Notes under the pieces: generated by a model
Databases searched by the model: none
Told to the model about the DNA's origin: nothing
The model's input: the letters and a program-made list of their open reading frames with translations, nothing else
Assembly (NCBI RefSeq): GCF_022747945.1
Contig: NZ_JALDST010000001.1
Location: 4,898,001 to 4,962,000, forward strand
Source of the DNA: Micromonospora sp. R77
GTDB lineage: Bacteria > Actinomycetota > Actinomycetes > Mycobacteriales > Micromonosporaceae
Direction: 5' to 3'
Length of the DNA stretch: 64,000 bases
Made by a program: the position numbers and the translations under genes
In this document: piece after piece, positions 56,976-64,000 of the stretch
Numbering within the stretch: the first letter of the stretch is position 1
Layout: each line of letters begins with the position of its first letter

Positions 56976-57380
56976 ATGCCCGGGCGCGAGGTACTGCCCA
57001 GCACGCTGCGGCGCTCCCCGGAGAAGGCCCAGCGCACGTGGGAGAAGACGCACGACTCGGCGGTGGAGACGTACGGCGAGGGGGAGCGGGCCCACCGCAC
57101 CGCCTTCGCCGCGGTGAAGCACGAGTTCGAGAAGGTCGGTGACCACTGGGAGCCGAAGGGCCGCAAGGGCCCCAGCGACCGGCAGGCGGCGGGCGGCGGC
57201 CCGGCCCGGCGGGCACCCACCGCGGGCGGTGTGGACGCCAACGCCACCAAGGACCACCTGATGGCGGTGGCGAAGAAGCTCGACGTGCCGGGCCGGTCCC
57301 GGATGACCAAGCCGGAACTGGTCAAGGCCATCGAGAAGGCGAACACCAACGCGACCCGCAAGGCGCGCGGCGGCCGCTGA
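56976..57380 (+). CDS. ChaB-family protein with C-terminal Rho-N-like (SAP-like) domain
   Basis: 134 aa. The N-terminal part is ChaB-like: LPSTLRRSPEKAQRTWEKTHDSAV and EGERAHRTAFAAVKHEFEKVG, with WEPKGRKGPSD at its end. A linker follows, then a small Lys-rich domain (DHLMAVAKKLDVPGRSRMTKPEL, VKAIEKANT) typical of Rho-N/SAP folds that bind nucleic acid. Function unknown; such proteins recur in actinobacterial stress regulons. GGAGGAGG ribosome-binding site before ATG at 56976. SigB-like promoter upstream. Confidence 0.85.
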   Translation: MPGREVLPSTLRRSPEKAQRTWEKTHDSAVETYGEGERAHRTAFAAVKHEFEKVGDHWEPKGRKGPSDRQAAGGGPARRAPTAGGVDANATKDHLMAVAKKLDVPGRSRMTKPELVKAIEKANTNATRKARGGR

Positions 57381-57390
57381 CGTACGACAC

Positions 57391-57426
57391 ACGGGAGCCC
57401 GGGACCGGCTGGTCCCGGGCTCCCGT
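57391..57426. terminator. Perfect 16-bp hairpin, bidirectional terminator
   Basis: Arms 57391-57406 and 57411-57426 with a GGCT tetraloop, between the ChaB gene (+) and the aldehyde dehydrogenase gene (-). Confidence 0.8.
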
Positions 57427-57440
57427 CGTCGGTCGACGGG

Positions 57441-58873
57441 TCACCAGTGGCCGCCGCCCGGAGCCTCGATGTGCACCGCCTTGACCGTGCTGAACTCGTC
57501 GAGCAGCTCGGGGCCGTACCCGAAGCCCTGGCCGCTGCCCCGGCGCGGCTGCGCGGCACCGCCCGGCGCGCCCCCGAAGACCGCGTTGACCTTCACCGTG
57601 CCGACCGGCAGTTCCCGCCAGGCCCGCTGGGCGTGGCTCATCGACCCGGTGAGCACCGTGGCCGCCAGCCCGTACGGCGAGTCGGCGGCGCAGCGCAGCC
57701 CCTCGCTGAACGAGTCGACCACGACCACCGGGGCGACCGGCCCGAACGTCTCCTCGCGGACCAGCGTCATCTCGTGCCGGCAGTCGGTCACCACGGTGGC
57801 CGGATAGAACGCCCCGGGGCCGTCCGGCACCGTCCCGCCAGTCCGCACCTGCGCCCCCTCGGCCACCGCGGCGGTGACCTGACCGTGCACGTGGTCCCGG
57901 TGCCGCCGGTCCACCAGCGGACCGAGCTGCGTCCGCGGGTCGGTGCCGGCGCCGACGGTGAGCGCCTCGGCCCGCTGGACCAGCGCCGTCACGAAGTCCT
58001 CCGCCACCTCCCGGTGCACGTAGATCCGTTCCACCGCGACGCAGATCTGCCCGGCGTTGGCGAAACAGCCCAGGGCCGCCTGCTCGGCCGCCCAGACCGG
58101 GTCGACGTCGGCGTCCACCACCAGCGGGTCGCTGCCACCGTTCTCCAGCAGCACCTTCGCGCCGGTGCGGGCGCCGGCGGCGGCGATCGCCCGGCCGGTG
58201 GCGGTGGACCCGACGTGGGCCACCACGTCGACCTCCTGGCCGGCCAGCGCCGCACCCACCTCGGGACCACCGGTGAGCAGGGAGAGCACCCCGGCCGGCA
58301 GCGCCGAGTCGAGGGCCTTGGCCAGTAGCCAGCCGGTCCCGGGGGTCCGCTCGCTCGGCTTGTACAGCACCACGTTGCCGGTGACCAGGGCGGCGCCGAG
58401 CAGCCCGCAGGAGACCGCCACCGGGTCGTTCCAGGGGGTGATCGCGGCGACCACGCCCCGCGGTTCGGGTGCCATGAAGTCGATCGCGGCGGAGCCGCCG
58501 TGCAGCGTCCGGCCGCCCCGGACCGGGCCGAGTTCCGCATACTGTCGCAGGGTGCCGACGCCGGCCGCGACGCCGCCGCGGGCGTCGTCCAGCGGCTTGC
58601 CCATCTCGGCCGTGGTGGCCCGGGCCAACTCCTCGGCGGCGGCCTCCACCGCGTCCGCGGCCCGGTGCAGCGCCGCGGCCGCTCGGCCGGGGCGGTCGCC
58701 GCCCACTCGGCCGCCGCGTCGCGCACGGCCTCGACCACCTTGGCCACCTCGTCCGCCGTCGCCACCGGCACCGTGGTCACCGGGGAGCCGTCGGCCGGAT
58801 CGGGTACGACCAGCTCGCCTCCCGCGCCCCCCGCGCCCCACACTCCACCTATGAGCTGCGCAACCGTGTACAT
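57441..58873 (-). CDS. Aldehyde dehydrogenase family protein, one frameshift near 58,680
   Basis: NAD(P)-dependent oxidation of an aldehyde to the acid. The frame from 57441 to about 58,680 has all catalytic features: ITPWNDPVAV, VGSTATGRAI, Glu in VLLENGGSDPLVV, Cys in FANAGQICVAVERI and the REETFGPVAPVVV end. The N-terminus is in another frame: MYTVAQLIGGVWGAGGAGG through WAATAPAER, starting at ATG 58873. One missing base in the run near 58,680 joins the two halves (APAER to AAALHRAADAV). About 476 aa after repair. It resembles semialdehyde or aromatic-aldehyde dehydrogenases. A SigB-like promoter lies ten bases upstream of the ATG. Confidence 0.8.
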
Positions 58874-58883
58874 GCGGCAGTGG

Positions 58884-58908
58884 ATGCCCCGGTCCCGTCG
58901 AGGCAAAC
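58884..58908 (-). promoter_or_regulatory. SigB-like promoter GTTT-N15-GGGCAT (aldehyde dehydrogenase)
   Basis: On the minus strand GTTT (58908-58905) and GGGCAT (58889-58884), spacer 15; the -10 box ends ten bases before ATG at 58873. Its -35 half forms a palindrome AAACGCGTTT (58905-58914) with that of the divergent gene. Confidence 0.65.
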
Positions 58909-58910
58909 GC

Positions 58911-58936
58911 GTTTCGCCCGGTAACCGGCCGGGTAG
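58911..58936 (+). promoter_or_regulatory. SigB-like promoter GTTT-N16-GGGTAG (FAD oxidoreductase)
   Basis: GTTT at 58911-58914 and GGGTAG at 58931-58936, spacer 16; the -10 box ends nine bases before ATG at 58946. Shares AAACGCGTTT with the divergent promoter. Confidence 0.65.
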
Positions 58937-58945
58937 GCGGATCGG

Positions 58946-60561
58946 ATGACTTCGACCGGCATCTCGACCGGTCCGGAGAGCGCGGACGCCGTCGTCATCG
59001 GCGCCGGGCACAACGGACTGGTCGCCGCCAACCTGCTGGCCGACGCGGGCTGGGACGTGCTCGTGCTGGAGGCGACCCAGGCCCCCGGTGGCGCGGTCCG
59101 TTCCGCCGAGGTCACCGCCCCGGGCTATCTCAGCGACCTCTACAGCTCCTTCTACCCGCTCGGGTACGCCTCGCCGGTGCTGCGCGGCCTGGACCTGGAC
59201 CGGCACGGGCTCACCTGGACGCACGCGCCCGACGTGCTGGCGCACCTGCTGCCCGACGGCCGGGCCGCCGTGGTCAACCGGGACCCGGACGTCACCGCCG
59301 CGTCGCTGGAGGCGTTCGCGCCCGGCGACGGGGACCGCTGGCGCAACGCGTACACGGACTGGCGGGAGGTGTCCGGGCCGATGCTCGACACCATCACCAC
59401 GCCGTTCCCGCCGGTGCGGGGTGGGCTGACCCTGCTGCGGAGGCTGCGCGTCGGCGGGGCGCTGCGGCTGGCCCGCCGCCTCGTGGTGCCGGTACGCAAG
59501 CTCGGCGACGAACTCTTCGAAGGGGCCGGCGGGCCCGCGCTGCTGGCCGGCTGCGCCCTGCACACCGACCTGTCCCCCGAGGAGGCCGGCTCCGGGGTGT
59601 ACGGCTGGCTGCTCGCCATGCTCGGTCAGGAGGTCGGCTGGCCGGTGCCGGTCGGCGGGGCCCAGAAGATCACCGACGCCCTGGTGTCCCGGTTGATCGA
59701 GCGGGGCGGCCGGATCAGCTACGGCGCCCACGTCGACCGGGTGCTCACCGCGCGGGGTCGCGCGATGGGCGTACGGACGGTCGGGGGCGCGACCTGGCGG
59801 GCCCGCCGGGCGGTGCTCGCCGACGTGCCCGCCCCGGCGCTCTTCCTGGATCTCGTCGGTGCGGCGGCGCTGCCGCCCCGGATGGTGGAGGACCTGGCCC
59901 ACTTCAAGTGGGACGGCTCGACCCTCAAGGTCGACTGGGCGCTCTCCGCGCCGGTGCCGTGGAAGAACCGGTCGGTGGCCACCGCCGGCACCGTGCACCT
60001 GGGCGCGGACCTCGACGGGCTGACCACCTACTCCGCCGAGTTGGCCCGGGGTGAGGTGCCGCGTGACCCGTTCCTGCTGGTGGGGCAGATGTCGGTGGCC
60101 GATCCGAGCCACTCGCCGCCCGGCACGGAGTCGCTCTGGTCGTACACCCACCTGCCGTTCCGGCGCGAGTGGCGGGCCGAGCAGATCGCGGAGCACGTGA
60201 CCCGCATGGAGGAGGTGCTGGAGGAGGCCGCGCCCGGGTTCCGGTCGCTGATCGTGGGCCGGCACGTGGCCGGTCCGGCCGACCTGGAGAAGGGCGACCC
60301 GAGCCTGGTCGGCGGGGCGCTCGGCGGCGGCACCGCGGCCGCGTACCAGCAGCTCTTCCTGCGGCCGATTCCCGGCCTGGGCCGCGCGGACACCCCGGTG
60401 GACCGGCTCTTCCTGGCCAGTTCGTCGGCGCACCCCGGCGGCGGCGTGCACGGCGCGCCGGGGGCGAACGCCGCCCGGGCGGCCCTGGCCGCGACCGCGC
60501 GCTCACCGGCGGCCTGTACGCCGGTGCGATCGGCGCGGCGCACCGGACGATCTACCGCTGA
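58946..60561 (+). CDS. FAD-dependent phytoene-desaturase-like oxidoreductase, one frameshift near 60,500
   Basis: About 538 aa after repair. Carotenoid oxidase/desaturase-type (CrtI-like, RetSat-like) flavoprotein: dinucleotide motif VVIGAGHNGLVAANLLADAGW, PGGAVRSAEV, YPLGYASPVLRG, GGAQKITDALVSRLIERGG and C-terminal SSAHPGGGVHGAPGANAARAAL. The expected end, RALTGGLYAGAIGAAHRTIYR, is in another frame and stops at 60561; one missing base near 60,500 joins them. Without repair the frame runs on to 60769 over the convergent gene. Substrate unknown; no other carotenoid genes are near. SigB-like promoter. Confidence 0.82.
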
Positions 60562-60591
60562 ACGCCCCGGCCGAGGTCTGGCCGGGGCGTT
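60561..60591. terminator. 12-bp hairpin, bidirectional terminator
   Basis: Arms 60561-60572 and 60580-60591 pair perfectly; loop of 7. The stop codon of the FAD gene ends in its first base. It also follows the convergent mannosyltransferase gene (60613). Confidence 0.7.
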
Positions 60592-60612
60592 CCGTCGTCC
60601 TGTCGGGACCGG

Positions 60613-61380
60613 TCAGTTCTCGATGTTGCGGTGCCGGGAGCGCAGCTTGAACGGCATCAGCGCGCTCTCGACCTTGGTGGCGGTGGTCATCTTCGACGCG
60701 CCCTCGCGGCGCTCCTCGAAGCGGATCGGCACCTCCAGGATGGTGTGCCCGAGCTTCGTGGCGAGGTAGTGCATCTCCACCTGGAAGCTGTAACCGTTGG
60801 ACTGCACGCGCGCCAACCCGATGTCGCGCAGCGCGTCGGCCCGCCAGATCTTGAAGCCCGCGGTGAGGTCACGGATCCGCACCCGCAGCAGGGTGTGCAC
60901 GTACAGGTTGGCCCAGCCGCTGAGCGCGCGCCGGTAGAGCGGCCAGTTCTCGTCGAGCTGTCCACCGGGCACGTAACGGGAACCGATCACCACGCCGGCC
61001 TGCGTCGACAGGAGCGCGCCCAGCATCCCCGGCAGCGCCTCCGGCGGGTGCGACAGGTCCGCGTCCATCTGCGCCACGTACTCCGCGCCGCCGTCCAGGG
61101 CCCGCCCGATGCCGTCCACGTACGCCCGGCCCAGGCCCTCCTTGCCGGCCCGGTGCACCACCTGGATCCGGTCCGGGTGCTCGATGGCCAGCTTGTCGGC
61201 CACCTCGCCGGTCCCGTCCGGGGAGTTGTCGTCGGCAACCAGCACCTTGAGCCCCGGCAGCGGGAGCGCGAGGAGCCGCTCGACCAGCACCGGGAGGTTA
61301 CCCGCCTCGTTGTAGGTGGGAACGACGACGGTCAGGCGCACGTCCCGCCAGGGAGAAGGCAACTGAACGGGTTCGATCAT
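60613..61380 (-). CDS. Polyprenol monophosphomannose synthase (Ppm1/DPM1-like, GT2)
   Basis: 255 aa from ATG 61380. Transfers mannose from GDP-mannose to a polyprenyl phosphate, the donor for lipomannan-type glycans and protein O-mannosylation. GT2 motifs: TVVVPTYNEAGNL, VADDNSPDGTGEVAD, GKEGLGRAYVDGI, QMDADLSHPPEAL (DXD) and GSRYVPGGQLDENWPLYRR. There are no added membrane helices, so the Lnt-like part of some actinobacterial fusions is absent. Start MIEPVQLPSPW is chosen by GAGG at seven bases; in-frame GTG 61413 is possible. Confidence 0.88.
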   Translation of the reverse strand: MIEPVQLPSPWRDVRLTVVVPTYNEAGNLPVLVERLLALPLPGLKVLVADDNSPDGTGEVADKLAIEHPDRIQVVHRAGKEGLGRAYVDGIGRALDGGAEYVAQMDADLSHPPEALPGMLGALLSTQAGVVIGSRYVPGGQLDENWPLYRRALSGWANLYVHTLLRVRIRDLTAGFKIWRADALRDIGLARVQSNGYSFQVEMHYLATKLGHTILEVPIRFEERREGASKMTTATKVESALMPFKLRSRHRNIEN

Positions 61381-61446
61381 CACGGACATCCTCGGTTTGC
61401 CGACAGGGTTCACCGAAGAGGGTATCGAGTGGTCTCCCCGACGTCG

Positions 61447-61911
61447 TCAGCGACGCCCGCGCAGCGCGTCGGAGCCCTTCTGCCGGGTGGCGATGTCGGA
61501 GAGCCGGTTCAGCGTCTCCTTGTTGCGCTGGTGCAGCACCAGGTCGTTGAGCTTGTTGCGGACCCAGCGCAGCGGCCCCGCGGCGAAGTCCTCGCCGATG
61601 CGTACCCGGGTGGCGTGCTCGTCCACCGGTTCCAGGGTGAAGACCACGATCGCCTCACCGGCCGGCCAGAGTCCCGCCTTGATGACCATCTTGCGCGGCG
61701 GCTCGCAGACCAGCACCGTCGAGGAGTCCTGCAACGAGAACGGCCACGGCCCGGCCCGGTGGTGCAGCTGAGCGCCCACCCGGGGCCAGGCGTCGTCGAC
61801 GTCCCGCACGTGCGCGGTGCCGACCACCCAGTCGCTGTAGGTCCATCCGTCAGCGAGGACGTCGAAGACCTGCTGCGGGGAAGCCTGGATCACTTTCTCC
61901 ACGATCGCCAC
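61447..61911 (-). CDS. SRPBCC family protein
   Basis: 154 aa START-like ligand-binding fold: EKVIQASPQQVFDVLADGWTY, then VVGTAHVRDVDDAWPRVGAQL, FTLEPVDEHATRVRIGE and a C-terminal helix LNDLVLHQRNKETLNRL. Ligand unknown. Start GTG at 61911 with GGAGG three bases upstream. It lies 66 bases upstream of the mannosyltransferase gene on the same strand and may be co-transcribed. Confidence 0.85.
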   Translation of the reverse strand: MAIVEKVIQASPQQVFDVLADGWTYSDWVVGTAHVRDVDDAWPRVGAQLHHRAGPWPFSLQDSSTVLVCEPPRKMVIKAGLWPAGEAIVVFTLEPVDEHATRVRIGEDFAAGPLRWVRNKLNDLVLHQRNKETLNRLSDIATRQKGSDALRGRR

Positions 61912-62053
61912 CGTCCTCCAGTACCCCTGCCCGGTCGGCCCGTAACAGGCCCGCCGGGTTAGCTTCTCCCGGGCGGCGGGTATCGCCGGACCGGGCCGGC
62001 GGCAGTCGACGGCCGGCCGGCGACGACGCGGGGCCGGGCCGGGCGAAGATGAT

Positions 62054-62078
62054 GTTTACTCCTCGGGGCGTCGGGAAC
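62054..62078 (+). promoter_or_regulatory. SigB-like promoter GTTT-N15-GGGAAC
   Basis: GTTT at 62054-62057 and GGGAAC at 62073-62078, spacer 15, nine bases before the GTG at 62088. This sets the start of the following gene. Confidence 0.55.
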
Positions 62079-62087
62079 CCGCCCGCC

Positions 62088-63749
62088 GTGCGACGGGACC
62101 ACGAGCGGGATCAGTGCAGGTCAGCCCGGGTTGACCCGGGTGCTGACCGGTTTCCGCCCGGTCCCGGTCTCTTCGACGCGGTGCTGCTCGACCGGGACGG
62201 CACGCTGGTCGAGGACGTGCCCTACAACGGCGACCCGGAGAAGGTCCGGCCGCTGCCGGGCGTCCGGGAGGCCCTCGACCGGCTGCGGGCGGCCGGGCTG
62301 CGGCTGGCCGTGGTGACCAACCAGTCCGGGCTGGCCCGGGGCCTGTTCACCGCCGCGCAGCTGCGGGCCGTGCACGACCGGATCTCCGAACTGCTCGGCC
62401 CCTTCGACAGCTGGCACGTCTGCCCGCACGACGACACCGACGGCTGCGCCTGCCGCAAGCCCGCGCCCGGTCTGGTGCACGCCGCCGCCACGGCGCTCGG
62501 CACCACCCCCCGCCGCTGCGTCATGGTCGGCGACATCGGCCGGGACGTCACCGCCGCGCTCGCCGCCGGCGCGACCGCCGCCGTCATGGTGCCGACCCCG
62601 GCGACCCGTCCGGCCGAGGTGGCCGCCGCGCCCCGGGTGGTGGCCGACCTGCCGGCCGCGGCCACCGAGATCCTCGACCGGATGGCGCTGGTCGCCGGCC
62701 CGGCCCCGACCGGCCGGCGCGGTCGGGTGCTGGTGGTCCGCAGCGACGCGGCCGGGGACGTCCTGGTCACCGGCCCCGGCATCCGCGCCGTCGCCGCCTC
62801 GGCCGACCACGTCACCCTGCTCTGCGGCCCGCGCGGGCGCCCGCCGCCGAACTCCTCCCCGACATCGACCAGATCATCGACTGGCCCCTGCCCTGGATCG
62901 ACGGCGACCCCGCACCCGTCGACCCGACCGACATCCACCGCCTCACCGAACGCCTCACCACCGTCCACGCCGACGAAGCCGTCATCTTCACCAGCTACCA
63001 CCAGTCACCCCTACCCCTCGCCCTGCTCCTACGCCTCGCCGGCGTACCCCGCATCAGCGCCATCAGCGACGACTACCCCGGCTCGCTGCTCGACGTCCGC
63101 CACCGCGTGCCCGTCGGCGTACCCGAACCCGAACGGGCCCTGTCCCTGGCCGCCGCCGCCGCTTCGCCCTGGCCGCCGGGGACGAACCGGGCCTGCGGCT
63201 GCGGGCCGCGGCCCTGCCGCCGGCCCGGTCGAGCCGGGGTACGTGGTGCTGCATCCCGGCTCGTCGGTGCCGACCCGGGCCTGCCCGCCCGAACTGGCCA
63301 CCCGGATCGTGCGGGTGCTCAGCGCCGCCGGCTACCGGGTGCTGGTCACCGGCGGCGCGGGCGAGCGGGACCTCACCGCCCGGGTCGCCGCAGCCGGCGG
63401 CACCGACCTGGGCGGGCGCACCGGGCTCGGTGAGCTGGCCGCGGTGATCGCCGGTGCCGGCGCGCTGGTGGTGGGGAACACCGGGCCGGCGCACCTGGCC
63501 GCGGCGCTCGGCGTGCCGGTGGTCAGCCTCTTCGCCCCGACCGTCCCCTACGGACAGTGGGGTCCCTACCGGGTGCCCACCGTGCGCCTCGGCGACGCGG
63601 CGGCACCCTGCCGGGACACCCGCGCCACGCGCTGCCCGGTGCCCGGGCACCCCTGCCTCGCCGCGGTCGAGCCGGGACGGGTCCTGGAGGCGTTGCGCCT
63701 GCTCGGCGTACCCCCCGAGGCGCCGGAGACCGGCGGGGGTCCGCGATGA
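62088..63749 (+). CDS. GmhB-like phosphatase fused to GT9 glycosyltransferase, three frameshifts
   Basis: The N-terminal domain (about 20-185) is a D,D-heptose 1,7-bisphosphate phosphatase (HisB-N/GmhB type HAD): VLLDRDGTLVEDVPYN, VVTNQSGLARG, CPHDDTDGCACRKPAPG with the zinc Cys, MVGDIGRDVTAALAAG. The C-terminal domain is a family 9 glycosyltransferase (ADP-heptose transferase type): VLVVRSDAAGDVLVTGPG, YVVLHPGSS, VLVTGGAGERDL, GNTGPAHLAAALGVPVVSL. Between them the frame must change near 62,835, 63,160 and 63,225; the middle (LLPDIDQIIDWPLPWIDG, then AVIFTSYHQSPLPLAL, SAISDDYPGSLLDV) has other codon use. Start GTG 62088 fits the promoter nine bases upstream. Likely part of a heptose-containing surface glycan pathway. 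Confidence 0.75.
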   Translation: MRRDHERDQCRSARVDPGADRFPPGPGLFDAVLLDRDGTLVEDVPYNGDPEKVRPLPGVREALDRLRAAGLRLAVVTNQSGLARGLFTAAQLRAVHDRISELLGPFDSWHVCPHDDTDGCACRKPAPGLVHAAATALGTTPRRCVMVGDIGRDVTAALAAGATAAVMVPTPATRPAEVAAAPRVVADLPAAATEILDRMALVAGPAPTGRRGRVLVVRSDAAGDVLVTGPGIRAVAASADHVTLLCGPRGRPPPNSSPTSTRSSTGPCPGSTATPHPSTRPTSTASPNASPPSTPTKPSSSPATTSHPYPSPCSYASPAYPASAPSATTTPARCSTSATACPSAYPNPNGPCPWPPPPLRPGRRGRTGPAAAGRGPAAGPVEPGYVVLHPGSSVPTRACPPELATRIVRVLSAAGYRVLVTGGAGERDLTARVAAAGGTDLGGRTGLGELAAVIAGAGALVVGNTGPAHLAAALGVPVVSLFAPTVPYGQWGPYRVPTVRLGDAAAPCRDTRATRCPVPGHPCLAAVEPGRVLEALRLLGVPPEAPETGGGPR

Positions 63750-64000
63750 ACATCCTCGTCTGGCACGTACACGGGTCGTGGACCACCTCCTTCGTGCACG
63801 GCAAGCACCGCTACCTGGTGCCGGTCACCCCGGACCGGGGCCCGTACGGCCTCGGCCGGGCGCGGACCTATCCGTGGCCCGACAGCGCCGTCGAGGTGAC
63901 CCCGCAGGAGCTGCGTCGGGCCGAGGTGGACGTCGTCCTGCTCCAGCGTCCCGAGGAGTTCGACCTGGCCTGCGACTGGCTGGGCCGGCGGGTGGGCCGG
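63746..64000 (+). CDS. Glycosyltransferase (3' partial)
   Basis: First 85 residues only; the gene runs out of the window. MNILVWHVHGSWTTSFVHGKHRYLV, then YGLGRARTYPWPDSAVE and DVVLLQRPEEFDL look like the N-terminal Rossmann half of a family 4-type (GT-B) glycosyltransferase. ATG overlaps the stop of the GmhB-GT9 gene (ATGA), so both belong to one glycan operon. Donor and acceptor cannot be told. Confidence 0.7.
   Translation, partial: MNILVWHVHGSWTTSFVHGKHRYLVPVTPDRGPYGLGRARTYPWPDSAVEVTPQELRRAEVDVVLLQRPEEFDLACDWLGRRVGR

Noticed and set aside
1..64000. tRNA, rRNA, CRISPR, prophage or insertion-sequence elements
   Set aside because: Intergenic gaps are short and I saw no cloverleaf, repeat-spacer array, transposase or integrase. 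A dedicated tRNA scan would be needed to be certain.

Overview
The window looks like chromosomal DNA of a high-GC actinomycete of the Micromonospora/Salinispora type. The evidence is very high GC content, codons ending almost always in G or C, TANNNT boxes six or seven bases before start codons that lack a Shine-Dalgarno sequence, and gene content: a MhuD-type haem oxygenase, a PAC2-family protein, a polyprenol-phosphate mannosyltransferase, a SigB/SigF-type sigma factor, a CebR operator before a GH9 cellulase and a sortase with its likely substrate. This identification is an inference. I see no rRNA, tRNA, CRISPR array, insertion sequence or phage module.

Layout. 1-3.6 kb: end of an iron-siderophore ABC operon, a lone AbiEi/DUF559-like protein and an unknown protein behind a palindromic operator. 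3.7-14.6 kb: DUF3516 helicase, trmB, a secreted protein with its sortase, mhuD-like gene, exonuclease III, PAC2 protein, a secreted lysozyme-like protein, EcsC-like protein, SGNH hydrolase and a monooxygenase-domain membrane protein. 14.7-19.4 kb: succinate-semialdehyde dehydrogenase, flavin oxidoreductase, Na+/H+ antiporter and a UBP zinc finger. 19.4-24.5 kb: a MacB-like ABC exporter divergent from a NarL-type two-component system, with palindromes between them. 24.5-29.5 kb: acetyltransferases, MFS and SMR transporters, a HAD phosphatase and an uncharacterised protein. 29.6-37 kb: the cellulase, a PP2C phosphatase, a heavily frameshifted hrpB and the sigma-factor gene. 37.2-46.7 kb: decarboxylase-like protein, phospholipase D, MarR-pirin operon, general-stress protein, GH15/SDR operon, phosphodiesterase and a renalase-like oxidoreductase. 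46.7-58.9 kb: an RsbA-like anti-sigma factor (split), a second antiporter, a SpoIIE-type phosphatase, an MscS-like channel and many small stress proteins. 58.9-64 kb: carotenoid-type oxidoreductase and envelope glycan genes.

How it fits together. The sigma factor at 36 kb, the anti-sigma kinase at 47 kb and the SpoIIE-like phosphatase at 50 kb are parts of a general-stress partner-switching network. From 54.7 to 62.1 kb I read seven GTTT-N15/16-GGG(T/A/C)A(C/T/G) promoters, which match the streptomycete SigB consensus. Five of them lie exactly 9-10 bases from a start codon, which suggests leaderless stress mRNAs. Two pairs are divergent, and one pair shares the palindrome AAACGCGTTT.

Quality caveat. 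At least twelve single-base frameshifts (seven in hrpB, one in an aldehyde dehydrogenase, one in an FAD oxidoreductase, three in a GmhB-GT9 fusion) sit in G/C runs while the protein stays conserved on both sides. This looks more like sequencing error than decay. The same cause may explain the split anti-sigma factor. In the GmhB-GT9 gene the frameshifted middle (about 62,840-63,160) also has different codon use, so a chimera or gene conversion is possible there.
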